Below, one piece after another: positions 1 to 7,100 of a DNA stretch of 64,000 bases. The notes beneath the pieces were generated by a model. That model made no database searches. It was not told the origin of the DNA and saw only the letters and a list, made by a program, of their open reading frames with translations. The position numbers and the translations under genes were made by a program. The first letter of the stretch is position 1. Every line of letters begins with the position of its first letter. Source of the DNA: Bacteroidota bacterium (GTDB lineage: Bacteria; Bacteroidota; Bacteroidia; Flavobacteriales; Weeksellaceae); NCBI GenBank assembly GCA_023386965.1, contig JAEWIR010000039.1:14264-78263 (forward strand), in the 5' to 3' direction.

Positions 1-1
1 C

Positions 2-532
2 TGTGAGCCAATCGTTAATAATGATGTTGGTAGAGATGATTGGTTATTCATCTTATTTTTTTCGTGCCTTGTTTTTTTCATCATCTACCTTATAAAGGAA
101 TTTAAATTTTTAATTATAGATACTCGAAACGAAAAGCACTTCTTTTATTTTCGTTCCATATTCCACCCTTTTGGAAAAACCCTTTATTTCAAAGACTACA
201 CAGGCATTTATAAAACTACTGAAAGCGGAAGTGGCGGAACTTATGAGGTAGTTTATCTTGTAGACCATAACAATATTACCCAATTTAAGATTATGGGTCT
301 GTACTACAAAAATAAGGACGAGATCATTGCAGCGATTCCACTTCCCGAAATAAAAAGAAATCTGTCAGGAAAGGAATACCTGAAGCTAATGTTTACCGGT
401 AGGGCGAACCTCTCCAAAATAAAAGACAAGAAGAATACAGACAGCAAAATTGCTTTCTATTTTAAAGTTTTTAGTGCAGTTACAATCCTTATTTTTGTGA
501 TTGGAATGCTTGTTAGAGTTTTTTCTAGATAG
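2..532 (+). CDS. Membrane protein with two TM segments, 3' end only
   Basis: The frame is open from the window edge, so the gene starts upstream and the last 176 codons are present. Residues about 14-32 form a strongly hydrophobic helix, and a second lies at the extreme C-terminus (near FSAVTILIFVIGM). Between them is a soluble stretch rich in beta-prone residues, somewhat like bacterial PH-like domains. The first internal ATG (293) would give only 79 residues, but homogeneous coding continues upstream of it, so it is unlikely to be the real start. The gene ends 17 bases before the remnant of an RHS core. In such loci that position is typical of an immunity gene for the preceding toxin. That role is inference; the family is not recognised. 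Confidence 0.6.
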   Translation, partial: CEPIVNNDVGRDDWLFILFFSCLVFFIIYLIKEFKFLIIDTRNEKHFFYFRSIFHPFGKTLYFKDYTGIYKTTESGSGGTYEVVYLVDHNNITQFKIMGLYYKNKDEIIAAIPLPEIKRNLSGKEYLKLMFTGRANLSKIKDKKNTDSKIAFYFKVFSAVTILIFVIGMLVRVFSR

Positions 533-584
533 TTATTATTAATTTTTCTACTTGTATATGCCGTAACTCGGCCGGTGGAACGGC

Positions 585-1397
585 ATGGATCAGTTAAGTG
601 AGATGTATTTAAGCACAAGCCCGCACGCGTACGTTGCGAATAATCTTATTACCTTTTTGGACCCTGATGGAAGATGTTTATCCAACCTTGCAGGTGAGTT
701 TGAAGATCCAAATTGTGCAGCAGATATTGAAGAGGTTATTATAGTAAAACCAAAATCTAATATAATTGCAGCGGATCCATTTCCGACCGGCGATTATTTA
801 GGCTGGAACTGGGGATTTGGAGGTTCTTCCGGAACCTCTGGTTCAGGTCCTGCCGGTTCATCGGGCAGTTCGGAAAGGGGTCTTGGAGGTGGCTTCAATG
901 GGGTTGGTGGATATAGAACACCTGAGAGTAATGTTGTTCCCCAACCTCAAGTTACCCCAACTATGAGTGATTTTGATTGGGATCGAGTGGTTGAATTGTT
1001 AACTAATCCCGCAACTGATGGCATTATTAATGGATCTTCGGCTTTAGTAGCTCGAGGTTTAAAGAATTGGGACACAGCGTCTACAATTGTTAAAACAAAA
1101 GTAATTGTAGAAACGATAGGTACCAAAACACCCTTTTCTGCCCAAACACTGAAAAATGCGTCGCCTTATTTGAAATGGGGAGGCAGGGTTGTAGGTGCTC
1201 TGGGTATTTTCAATACTGGTCTTGATTGGCGTAACGGAGAAATTTCCGCGTCACGTGCTGGTCTTGATACCGCGATGGGAATTATAGGCTTTATGGGTCC
1301 TGGTGGCGCGGTTATCTCTCTAACTTATTTCGGTAGTGTCGCCCTTTATGAACATTTTTATGTTAACCAATTCTTTTCAAAAGATGAATTTTATTAA
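585..1397 (+). CDS. Orphan RHS C-terminal tip with putative membrane-acting toxin
   Basis: Residues 1-30 match the end of the RHS-repeat core (MDQLSEMY, SPHAYVANN and the terminal DPDGR motif that marks the start of the variable toxin). The core homology continues upstream as YMP-stop-LGRW, with TAA at 564-566 where a sense codon is expected, so this copy is cut off from any full RHS shell. A Gly/Ser-rich linker follows (about residues 75-110), then a C-terminal domain with two hydrophobic glycine-rich helices (GGRVVGALGIF; MGIIGFMGPGGAVI) ending in FSKDEFY. No nuclease or ADP-ribosyltransferase motif is visible. Hydrophobic Gly helices plus a multi-pass partner suggest a membrane-targeting toxin (inference). 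ATG 585 may not be used. The piece could be silent and expressed only after recombination onto an RHS gene. Confidence 0.7.
   Translation: MDQLSEMYLSTSPHAYVANNLITFLDPDGRCLSNLAGEFEDPNCAADIEEVIIVKPKSNIIAADPFPTGDYLGWNWGFGGSSGTSGSGPAGSSGSSERGLGGGFNGVGGYRTPESNVVPQPQVTPTMSDFDWDRVVELLTNPATDGIINGSSALVARGLKNWDTASTIVKTKVIVETIGTKTPFSAQTLKNASPYLKWGGRVVGALGIFNTGLDWRNGEISASRAGLDTAMGIIGFMGPGGAVISLTYFGSVALYEHFYVNQFFSKDEFY
1318..1342 (+). repeat. Direct repeat, copy 1 (toxin 3' end)
   Basis: A 25-bp sequence identical to 1915-1939. It encodes part of the LTYFGSVAL stretch near the toxin C-terminus. It marks a duplication of toxin end plus immunity gene. Confidence 0.85.
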
Positions 1398-1806
1398 TTT
1401 TTTTAGGCTGCTTATATATCATATTTACATTTATTATATGAAAGTTGATGATCATAATAAGCCATTAGCTAAGTTCACTACTATGTTAATATTTACCTTA
1501 ATCGGTGGCTTCCTGGTTGTTAGTACATATGATCTTATTTTTCAGTTTAGAGAAGCAGCATACACAAATATGGAGGACAAGTATTACAGAATGTTGTTTG
1601 TTATTATTGCAAGCTTCATCAGTATCTATCTTTACAAGGAAGGATTTACAGACTTAGATAAATCGACACACTACCATAGAAAATATTATATTTATTTTAT
1701 CCTCCTGGTACTTATCACTGCCGCTCTGACAATTTGGTCGGGTTCTGTCAGCAGGGAAAGAATCTTTGAAAATGAAAAATACGGGAAAAGCATACCTAAA
1801 TCATAG
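1384..1806 (+). CDS. Putative immunity protein 1, multi-pass membrane protein
   Basis: 140 residues. ATG 1384 lies inside the last codons of the toxin tip (which stops at 1397), a 14-base overlap in another frame that suggests translational coupling. An upstream ATG at 1336 is open but would lie deep inside the toxin, and the paralogue supports the short start. Hydrophobic segments lie at about residues 28-48, 68-86 and 103-124, with a possible extra N-terminal one. It is a clear paralogue of the protein at 1981-2406: shared motifs are F-K-V-D near residue 20, YDLIFQF/YNIINQF, and the H-x-K-YYIYF segment before the last helix. Family not recognised. The immunity role is inferred from overlap, order and membrane topology. 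Confidence 0.65.
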   Translation: MNFINFFRLLIYHIYIYYMKVDDHNKPLAKFTTMLIFTLIGGFLVVSTYDLIFQFREAAYTNMEDKYYRMLFVIIASFISIYLYKEGFTDLDKSTHYHRKYYIYFILLVLITAALTIWSGSVSRERIFENEKYGKSIPKS

Positions 1807-1907
1807 GTTTTAGAAATCAGCTCATCACTGTGCATATATGGAAGACTACATATGGCTTGTTACTTTTGCTGCCGCACTAAGATAGTGGGCTCTCAGACGA
1901 CAGAACA

Positions 1908-1994
1908 GTAATAACTCTAACTTATTTCGGTAGTGTCGCACTCTTTGACCATTATACTGGTAATGAATTCCTTTCAAGAGATGAATATTATTAA
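1908..1994 (+). pseudogene. Remnant of a second toxin C-terminus
   Basis: In frame this short open stretch reads VITLTYFGSVALFDHY...FLSRDEYY-stop, closely matching the end of the toxin at 585-1397 (SLTYFGSVALYEHF...FSKDEFY). Only about 28 codons are recognisable; an in-frame TAA lies at 1878. It directly precedes and overlaps the second immunity-like gene just as the intact toxin does the first. It is most simply the scar left when a second toxin/immunity pair lost its toxin. Confidence 0.75.
1915..1939 (+). repeat. Direct repeat, copy 2 (toxin remnant)
   Basis: The second copy of the 25-bp sequence at 1318-1342. It could recombine with copy 1, which would delete immunity gene 1 and join toxin 1 to immunity gene 2. 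Confidence 0.85.
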
Positions 1995-2406
1995 ATTTTC
2001 TAGATTTCTGTTTTTTCATGTCTACCTATATTTTTATAAAGTGGACAATGAAAGCAATGTGTCGGCGAAAGTTGCTACATGGTTAGTTTTCACGCTACTG
2101 TGCAGTATATTTATTTTTAATTCCTACAACATTATAAATCAATTTACAGATAAAAGCTTTAGCAGTATATCCTTACGAGGGTATGTGGTTATCTATTGTA
2201 TAGTGGGACCTATAATGGCTGTTTACACATATTTTGAGAATTTTAGTGATTTTAATACATTTAGCGATTATCACACCAAATATTATATTTATTTTATCGC
2301 TGTTGTATTGTTTACAATAAGTCTACTATATTATTCATCCTATAATAGCAGGGGAAGAATTTCTCAGGAAAGGGTAAAGAATGAACGAATTGTGCCATTG
2401 GTATAG
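1981..2406 (+). CDS. Putative immunity protein 2, multi-pass membrane protein
   Basis: 141 residues from ATG 1981, which overlaps the last codons of the toxin remnant in the same geometry as gene 1. An upstream start at 1933 exists but would read through the remnant. Hydrophobic segments are near residues 30-48, 66-84 and 101-121. It shares a framework with the protein at 1384-1806, including a KVDNE/KVDDH motif and the YYIYFI helix, but is clearly diverged, as expected for immunity paralogues that follow different toxin variants. No toxin remains for it here, so it may act as an orphan immunity gene against siblings. Function is inferred. Confidence 0.6.
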   Translation: MNIIKFSRFLFFHVYLYFYKVDNESNVSAKVATWLVFTLLCSIFIFNSYNIINQFTDKSFSSISLRGYVVIYCIVGPIMAVYTYFENFSDFNTFSDYHTKYYIYFIAVVLFTISLLYYSSYNSRGRISQERVKNERIVPLV

Positions 2407-2779
2407 CTGCTAGTGGAAAATTTGCTCTTCACAACGAGGTGCCCCGTTGCGCAAAGTCTTCCGACTGTGAGCAAATTTCTTCTCCTGAACATTCTTTAAA
2501 GATTTATCTTTGATCAAATCATAACCCCGCTACACACTAAATCGAAGATATGACGAAGTTAATCCTTTGTGTGGTTAACATATGAAATCAAAAATTATTC
2601 TTGTATAATTCACCTAGTGAAAGATCAACTGTGTTTGAAATTTAAAAATAAGGAGGCATAAATAGTAAGAAGATATTGGCAACGGCTCAAAGTCAGGAAA
2701 TCGAAGATTCGATGAGGTAAGACTTTGCGAAGATGAGCACTGCAAAAGATCTAATGTTAGAGACAAAAATTAATTAATA
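2407..2779. other. 373-bp non-coding spacer in the toxin island
   Basis: No convincing gene. It contains a 10-bp inverted repeat (2418-2427 and 2469-2478) around a 41-base GC-richer core, and the 10-mer ACCCCGCTAC at 2524-2533, which recurs at 3231-3240 after the next gene. These look like scars of earlier tip/immunity units, but I cannot identify them. Confidence 0.4.
2418..2478. repeat. Inverted repeat, 10-bp arms
   Basis: The arms at 2418-2427 and 2469-2478 are perfect reverse complements. The loop holds a more GC-rich stretch than the flanks. A hairpin RNA or an element end is possible; not resolved. Confidence 0.45.
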
Positions 2780-3184
2780 ATGAATAGTAAATATCCATTA
2801 ATTATAATTTTGATAGTTATAGCAGTAATTTTATATGGGTATTTTAATGCTAATAAAAATAAAGCAAAGCTTTTGAATAATTATAAATTTACAGTAGCAA
2901 GGATAACCACGGATTGGCATTATAAGAATGATAATGGAATTGGTGTGGACTACGAGTATGATGTTAACAAAAAGAAATATAGTTCGACAGTTAATGTAGA
3001 TGTTAAAAATAACGAAACATATTTACTTATATATGATTCCTTGAATCCAAGAAGTTGTCTTGTTTTGGAAATGTATCCCATATATGATTCAATAGAACCT
3101 CCTAAAAACGGCTGGAAATATGAGGAAGTACCTATAAGAGTAGATACACTGAGAATTAAGGAACATATTAATAAATATAAGTAG
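2780..3184 (+). CDS. Small single-TM protein, third immunity candidate
   Basis: 134 residues. Residues 5-23 form an N-terminal membrane anchor (IIILIVIAVILYGYF). The rest is a predicted extracytoplasmic or soluble beta-rich domain that ends with P-P-x-x-G-W about 20 residues before the C-terminus. From memory, small proteins of this build (anchor, short beta domain, PP-x-x-GW end) are common beside RHS tips in Chryseobacterium and Flavobacterium, but I cannot name the family. Composition is AT-rich like the rest of the island. A toxin partner is not visible immediately upstream. The immunity role is inferred from neighbourhood only. Confidence 0.5.
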   Translation: MNSKYPLIIILIVIAVILYGYFNANKNKAKLLNNYKFTVARITTDWHYKNDNGIGVDYEYDVNKKKYSSTVNVDVKNNETYLLIYDSLNPRSCLVLEMYPIYDSIEPPKNGWKYEEVPIRVDTLRIKEHINKYK

Positions 3185-3344
3185 GATAAATCGGAGACAG
3201 TATACGTTAGCATAATTGTATAGTCACAGCACCCCGCTACCGCGCGATATCTTTGCTTGACTAAAATAGAAACCCAAAATTATTAAAAATCAATCCTTTC
3301 GGATCTGCTGGAAACAGGTAGGCAAACTTGCTCCATCGGCCGTG

Positions 3345-4547
3345 TCACCCTCTGTTAAATATTTTTTGTTTTCCAACCTTTGCGGCGCTCAGATTCTTAG
3401 CGAAAAATTCTTTTAGCTGCTCTGCGGCCTGAATCAGTGTCTCATCCTTCTTGGCAAAACAAAACCGTAACTGTCCTGTGTCCCTGCCGTCATGATAAAA
3501 AGCTGAATAGGGAACACACGCTACCTTGGCCTCGCGGATCAGCAATTCGGCAAACTCGCGGTCGCTATAGGGAAATGTCTGCCGACAAAAACTTACGGTC
3601 TGGAAATAACCTCCCCCGGCTTTATGACTGATTTCCAAAGGTAAACCTTCAAGCAGTTCACAAAAGAGATCGCGTTTGGCCTGGAAAAATGATTTGTTAC
3701 AATCAACATCAAAAACTTGGAGGAAATTCCCCAGCGCAAACTGCGCGTGGGCATTCACAGTGAACGTAAGGTATTGGTGAATCTTTCTGAAGGCCCTGGT
3801 GTACTCAGGCGGCGCGATGATATAACTGGCTTTCCAGCCGGAAATATGAAACATTTTCTCAAAGGAATAGATGCAGAAGCACCGCTTCGAAATTTCAGGA
3901 TGGTGCCAGGCACTCCGGAATTCGTGACGGTCATAGCAGAGCAGGTCATATACTTCATCAGAAATAACGATGATATCCGTATCCTTAATGAGTTCCCAAA
4001 GGCATTCCCAGTCTGTCCGGTCCCAAACCTTACCAGTGGGATTATTTGGTGAATTGACGATGATTGCTTTTGTCCGGGGCGTTATCGCCTCTTTAATAGT
4101 TTCCCACGGAATTTCTGGACCCGGCATCTGTACAAAAACAGGTTGGGAGCGCCGGATTTCCACCGCGGGAACGTAAGTATTATAGCAGGGTTCCAGGATA
4201 ATGACCTCATCACCGGGTTCCAGGAAGCTGGCGAAGGCCACATACATGCCATAGGTGGCTCCGGGAACCAGCGTAATTTCATCTGCCTTCACCTCTAAAG
4301 GTTTTGGCCTGTTCAGGTTGAACCGGATCAGATTTTCCTGCATGACGGGCAGTACACAGACCGAAGCATAGGTGTTCATGTCATGGTGTATGGCCTCCTG
4401 CAGAAAAGCAGTCAGCCTGCTGTCCGGAGCATAATCGGGTGAACCCTGTGCCAGGTTAATGGCTCCGTATTCTTCGGCTTTTTTTGCGAGTTCGCAAAAA
4501 ATATTAAGATCATCGCCCGAATGCCGGTCCTTAAAATGAATTGCCAC
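3345..4547 (-). CDS. Methionine/kynurenine-type PLP aminotransferase
   Basis: A fold-type I class I/II aminotransferase of 400 residues, close to the usual size. N-terminal INLAQGSPDY, mid-protein NSPNNPTGK (substrate and PLP contacts), SDEVYDLL, and the PLP lysine in YSFEKMFHISGWK near residue 235 fit the YbdL/kynurenine aminotransferase group (methionine, glutamine or kynurenine donors to 2-oxo acids). The start at 4547 is GTG; no in-frame ATG lies near and an upstream ATG is out of frame. No operon partner: the M28 gene is divergent and the toxin island lies downstream. Exact substrate cannot be read from sequence. Confidence 0.85.
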   Translation of the reverse strand: MAIHFKDRHSGDDLNIFCELAKKAEEYGAINLAQGSPDYAPDSRLTAFLQEAIHHDMNTYASVCVLPVMQENLIRFNLNRPKPLEVKADEITLVPGATYGMYVAFASFLEPGDEVIILEPCYNTYVPAVEIRRSQPVFVQMPGPEIPWETIKEAITPRTKAIIVNSPNNPTGKVWDRTDWECLWELIKDTDIIVISDEVYDLLCYDRHEFRSAWHHPEISKRCFCIYSFEKMFHISGWKASYIIAPPEYTRAFRKIHQYLTFTVNAHAQFALGNFLQVFDVDCNKSFFQAKRDLFCELLEGLPLEISHKAGGGYFQTVSFCRQTFPYSDREFAELLIREAKVACVPYSAFYHDGRDTGQLRFCFAKKDETLIQAAEQLKEFFAKNLSAAKVGKQKIFNRG

Positions 4548-4702
4548 GGTAAATTTTTATCATATTACTTATAAAAGTAGTCAAAATTCTTCACCGGAAT
4601 GATTAATAGTTACCTTAATCATCTGAAATTCAGTAAATAAGTTATGCAGCGCATCTTATCTGTTTTGCGGGAATTTTTTATCTTTAAAAAAAATTAAAGA
4701 CA

Positions 4703-5707
4703 ATGAACAAGGCTTTCACGGCAATTCTAACAGCTTTTGTGCTTTCCTCCTGCGCAACGGCGAACCTTACCTATGAAGGACGCGCCTTCAGGACCAGTTC
4801 GGAAACGATTACTGAGGCGGATCTTAAAAGACATCTTTATATTATTGCGTCCAACGAAATGGAGGGGCGGGAAACAGGCTCCGAAGGTCAAAAGAAAGCC
4901 GGACGGTATATGATTGCAGAATACCGCAAAATGGGTGTCGCGCATCCGGAGGTGCTGACAGATTATTATCAGAAAGTTCCTAAGGAGGCACTGAACAGCC
5001 GGCGCAGCAAACTGAATGATTCCGAAAACATCCTGGCATTTATAAAAGGCAGTGAAAAGCCTGAGGAGATCATCGTAATCTCTGCGCACTATGACCATGT
5101 AGGCATGAAGAACGGGCAGATTTACAACGGAGCCGATGACGACGGCACCGGTACGGTGGCTTTGATGGAAATTGCGGAAGCATTTAAAAAAGCGCAGAAA
5201 ATGGGTAAATCGCCTAAACGTTCTGTCCTTTTCCTGCATGTTACAGGCGAGGAACATGGTTTGCTGGGCTCAAAATACTATGCCGATAATCCGGTGTATC
5301 CTCTTGCGAATACGGTAGTGAACCTCAACATTGATATGATTGGCCGCAGCGATGCCGAAAATGAAGGTAAGGATTATGTGTATGTGATCGGTTCAGAAAT
5401 GCTGTCGAGCGAACTGAAGGTGATTAACGAGGCTGCCAACAATGCTACGCAGAAACTTGAACTCAACTATAAATATGACGATCCTAACGATCCGCAGCGC
5501 CTTTATTACAGGTCGGATCACTATAATTTTGCCAAAAACGGCATTCCGGTAGCCTTTTTCTTTGACGGTATTCATGCCGATTATCACCAACCCACGGACG
5601 ATCCCGAAAAGATTGATTACAGGCTGCTGCGCAAACGAACGCAGCTCGTGTATGCGACGGCCTGGGAACTGGCCAACCGCGACGCCAGGATTGTGGTGGA
5701 TAAATAA
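4703..5707 (+). CDS. M28 zinc aminopeptidase lipoprotein
   Basis: 334 residues with a lipoprotein signal peptide (lipobox LSSC, Cys about residue 17), so it should be anchored outside the cytoplasmic membrane. The M28 di-zinc site is complete: AHYDH near residue 129, the ADDDGTG aspartate near 144, GEEHG near 183, NIDMIG near 211, and a late histidine in the HADYHQPTDD segment near 294. The family releases N-terminal amino acids from peptides; exact specificity is unknown. A strong hairpin terminator lies 25 bases after the stop, so the gene looks monocistronic. A second, unrelated M28 protein is at 26219-27601. Confidence 0.88.
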   Translation: MNKAFTAILTAFVLSSCATANLTYEGRAFRTSSETITEADLKRHLYIIASNEMEGRETGSEGQKKAGRYMIAEYRKMGVAHPEVLTDYYQKVPKEALNSRRSKLNDSENILAFIKGSEKPEEIIVISAHYDHVGMKNGQIYNGADDDGTGTVALMEIAEAFKKAQKMGKSPKRSVLFLHVTGEEHGLLGSKYYADNPVYPLANTVVNLNIDMIGRSDAENEGKDYVYVIGSEMLSSELKVINEAANNATQKLELNYKYDDPNDPQRLYYRSDHYNFAKNGIPVAFFFDGIHADYHQPTDDPEKIDYRLLRKRTQLVYATAWELANRDARIVVDK

Positions 5708-5730
5708 GAAGCTTACATATCTTTCAAACA

Positions 5731-5768
5731 AAGAAGCCGTTTCAATTGCTGAAACGGCTTCTGCTTTT
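5731..5768 (+). terminator. Rho-independent terminator after M28 gene
   Basis: A 12-bp perfect stem (5733-5744 with 5750-5761) around a 5-base loop, followed by a short T-rich tail. It also separates the gene from the convergent tRNA. Confidence 0.8.
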
Positions 5769-5770
5769 AG

Positions 5771-5842
5771 TAGCCTCACCAGGAATCGAACCTGGATCTA
5801 AAGTTTAGGAAACTTCTATTCTATCCGTTGAACTATGAGGCC
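5771..5842 (-). tRNA. tRNA-Arg (anticodon CCT)
   Basis: A full cloverleaf folds on the minus strand: 7-bp acceptor (first pair G-U), 4-bp D stem, 5-bp anticodon stem with loop TTCCTAA giving anticodon CCT, 4-base variable region, 5-bp T stem with TTCGATT loop, and discriminator A. CCA is not encoded. Length is 72 nt. It reads AGG codons. A TAAATTTG box lies 11 bases upstream of the 5' end. Confidence 0.95.
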
Positions 5843-5852
5843 CTGAGGTGCG

Positions 5853-5860
5853 CAAATTTA
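5853..5860 (-). promoter_or_regulatory. -7 box for tRNA-Arg
   Basis: On the minus strand this reads TAAATTTG, a perfect match to the Bacteroidota TAnnTTTG element, placed so that transcription would start close to the tRNA 5' end. No clear -33 TTG is seen. Confidence 0.6.
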
Positions 5861-6196
5861 CAAAAGTTTTGAAAAAGCAGGCGCCATTCCCGGTTAAATT
5901 TTGTGACTAAACATTGTGCAACCTTCTAACCAAATAGAAGAATCCGCTCTTTAGGAACGGATTCAGCAGATAAAGACATCTCATTTTTTAATTAGACAAA
6001 AAAAAAGAGAAGCCGACGGTGCTTCTCTCAAATATATTAAGTTTTAATAGTTTCAACCCAGTATGTGCTGTTTGACCTCATTGTCTTTAATTTCCTGTAA
6101 ATGTAAGATTTAAATCAATACGGAAGATGAACCAAATGTTAAAATTCACATGTTACTAACAATTTTTTGTAGATAACTATGGATTTCGAACAGGCA
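5861..6196. other. Intergenic region without genes
   Basis: No coding frame with family resemblance. It holds a 7-bp hairpin (GAATCCG/CGGATTC near 5942-5966) of unknown role and the terminator at 6006-6028. Nothing else is supported. Confidence 0.5.
5998..6028 (-). terminator. Terminator of the uvrA-CPBP operon
   Basis: Read on the minus strand, an 8-bp perfect stem (6028-6021 with 6013-6006) with a 7-base loop is followed by a long T run. It lies about 170 bases beyond the CPBP stop. Confidence 0.75.
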
Positions 6197-7099
6197 TTAT
6201 TTTTCTGAAATTTCAAATTCCTCCTTAAGCAGCTTAATCAGTTCCTGTTCTGTCAGACCTTTTTCAGATTTGAAATAAAAATGCACAAGTTCATCTTCTG
6301 AAACTTTATATCCTTTTCCAATAGTCAGATCCACAATATCCTGCAAATCTCTGTTGGTAGCTTCAATCATATAAATTTTATCTTCCAGTCTTTTATGAGT
6401 TATTATCCAGGCGTTATTTTCCAAACAAAAAAGTCCCTCTACCCGCAATTCATAGTTGGCGGTCTTGATATTGATGAGTTCAGTGTTCTGGTATGCAAGA
6501 TAAGGTACAGTGATCAGAACAAAATTGAAAAATGTGTGAAAAAGGATGGCCCACAAAAATCCAAGCCGAAGACGGATATATCCCAGAAAGAGGCCTGTGA
6601 CCGACTGCGAAAGTATAAGTAGAGGCAGCAGCAATATAAACAGCCAGTTCCATTCATTTTCAAAATTTAATGAATGGATCAAGCCGAACAAAACAGCAAC
6701 CAGATAGAAAATGATCTTAAAATTCCTTTGCCAGAAAGAAGAAAACAAAGGTCGGCCCACAATTTTATCGGCCAGCCGCACCAAATAGTTCCTTTCCGGT
6801 TTCAGCGGAAACCTGAAGACAAATTCTTCCCAAAGAGGTGCAGCAATCGTTGCGAGAAAAAGCAGCCACCAAATTGTTTGTGGCCGCAGCTTTCCCTTAT
6901 GTTCGATGTCAATCAGATAATAATCAACCAGACTGACCACCGGTATTATTACTGATACGTTAATTAGAATCGCAGCAAAAAACAGCACCGTGAAGATCCT
7001 GTATCTATCGTGTGCAGATATCCTGTCAGAAAAGCGGTCCCTGGGACTTTTTAAAAACTGTAAAAAATCCTTAATTGTTTTGGTTATATCGTTGATCAT
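6197..7099 (-). CDS. CPBP-family intramembrane metalloprotease
   Basis: 300 residues, multi-pass. The CPBP (Abi, CaaX-protease-like) signature is present: APLWEEFVFR carries the EE motif, LIHSLNF the second conserved helix and FHTFFNF the third, all buried in hydrophobic segments. The last 90 residues or so are a soluble, charged extension with a repeated ELI/DLT pattern that is not part of the core family. The gene begins one base after the uvrA stop, so the two are surely co-transcribed. No functional link between UvrA and CPBP proteases is established; the pairing may be incidental. Substrate unknown. Confidence 0.85.
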   Translation of the reverse strand: MINDITKTIKDFLQFLKSPRDRFSDRISAHDRYRIFTVLFFAAILINVSVIIPVVSLVDYYLIDIEHKGKLRPQTIWWLLFLATIAAPLWEEFVFRFPLKPERNYLVRLADKIVGRPLFSSFWQRNFKIIFYLVAVLFGLIHSLNFENEWNWLFILLLPLLILSQSVTGLFLGYIRLRLGFLWAILFHTFFNFVLITVPYLAYQNTELINIKTANYELRVEGLFCLENNAWIITHKRLEDKIYMIEATNRDLQDIVDLTIGKGYKVSEDELVHFYFKSEKGLTEQELIKLLKEEFEISEK

Positions 7100-7100
7100 T

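Noticed and set aside
1336..1383. Longer start for immunity protein 1
   Set aside because: The upstream codons read the toxin sequence in another frame; the paralogue starts at the equivalent of 1384.
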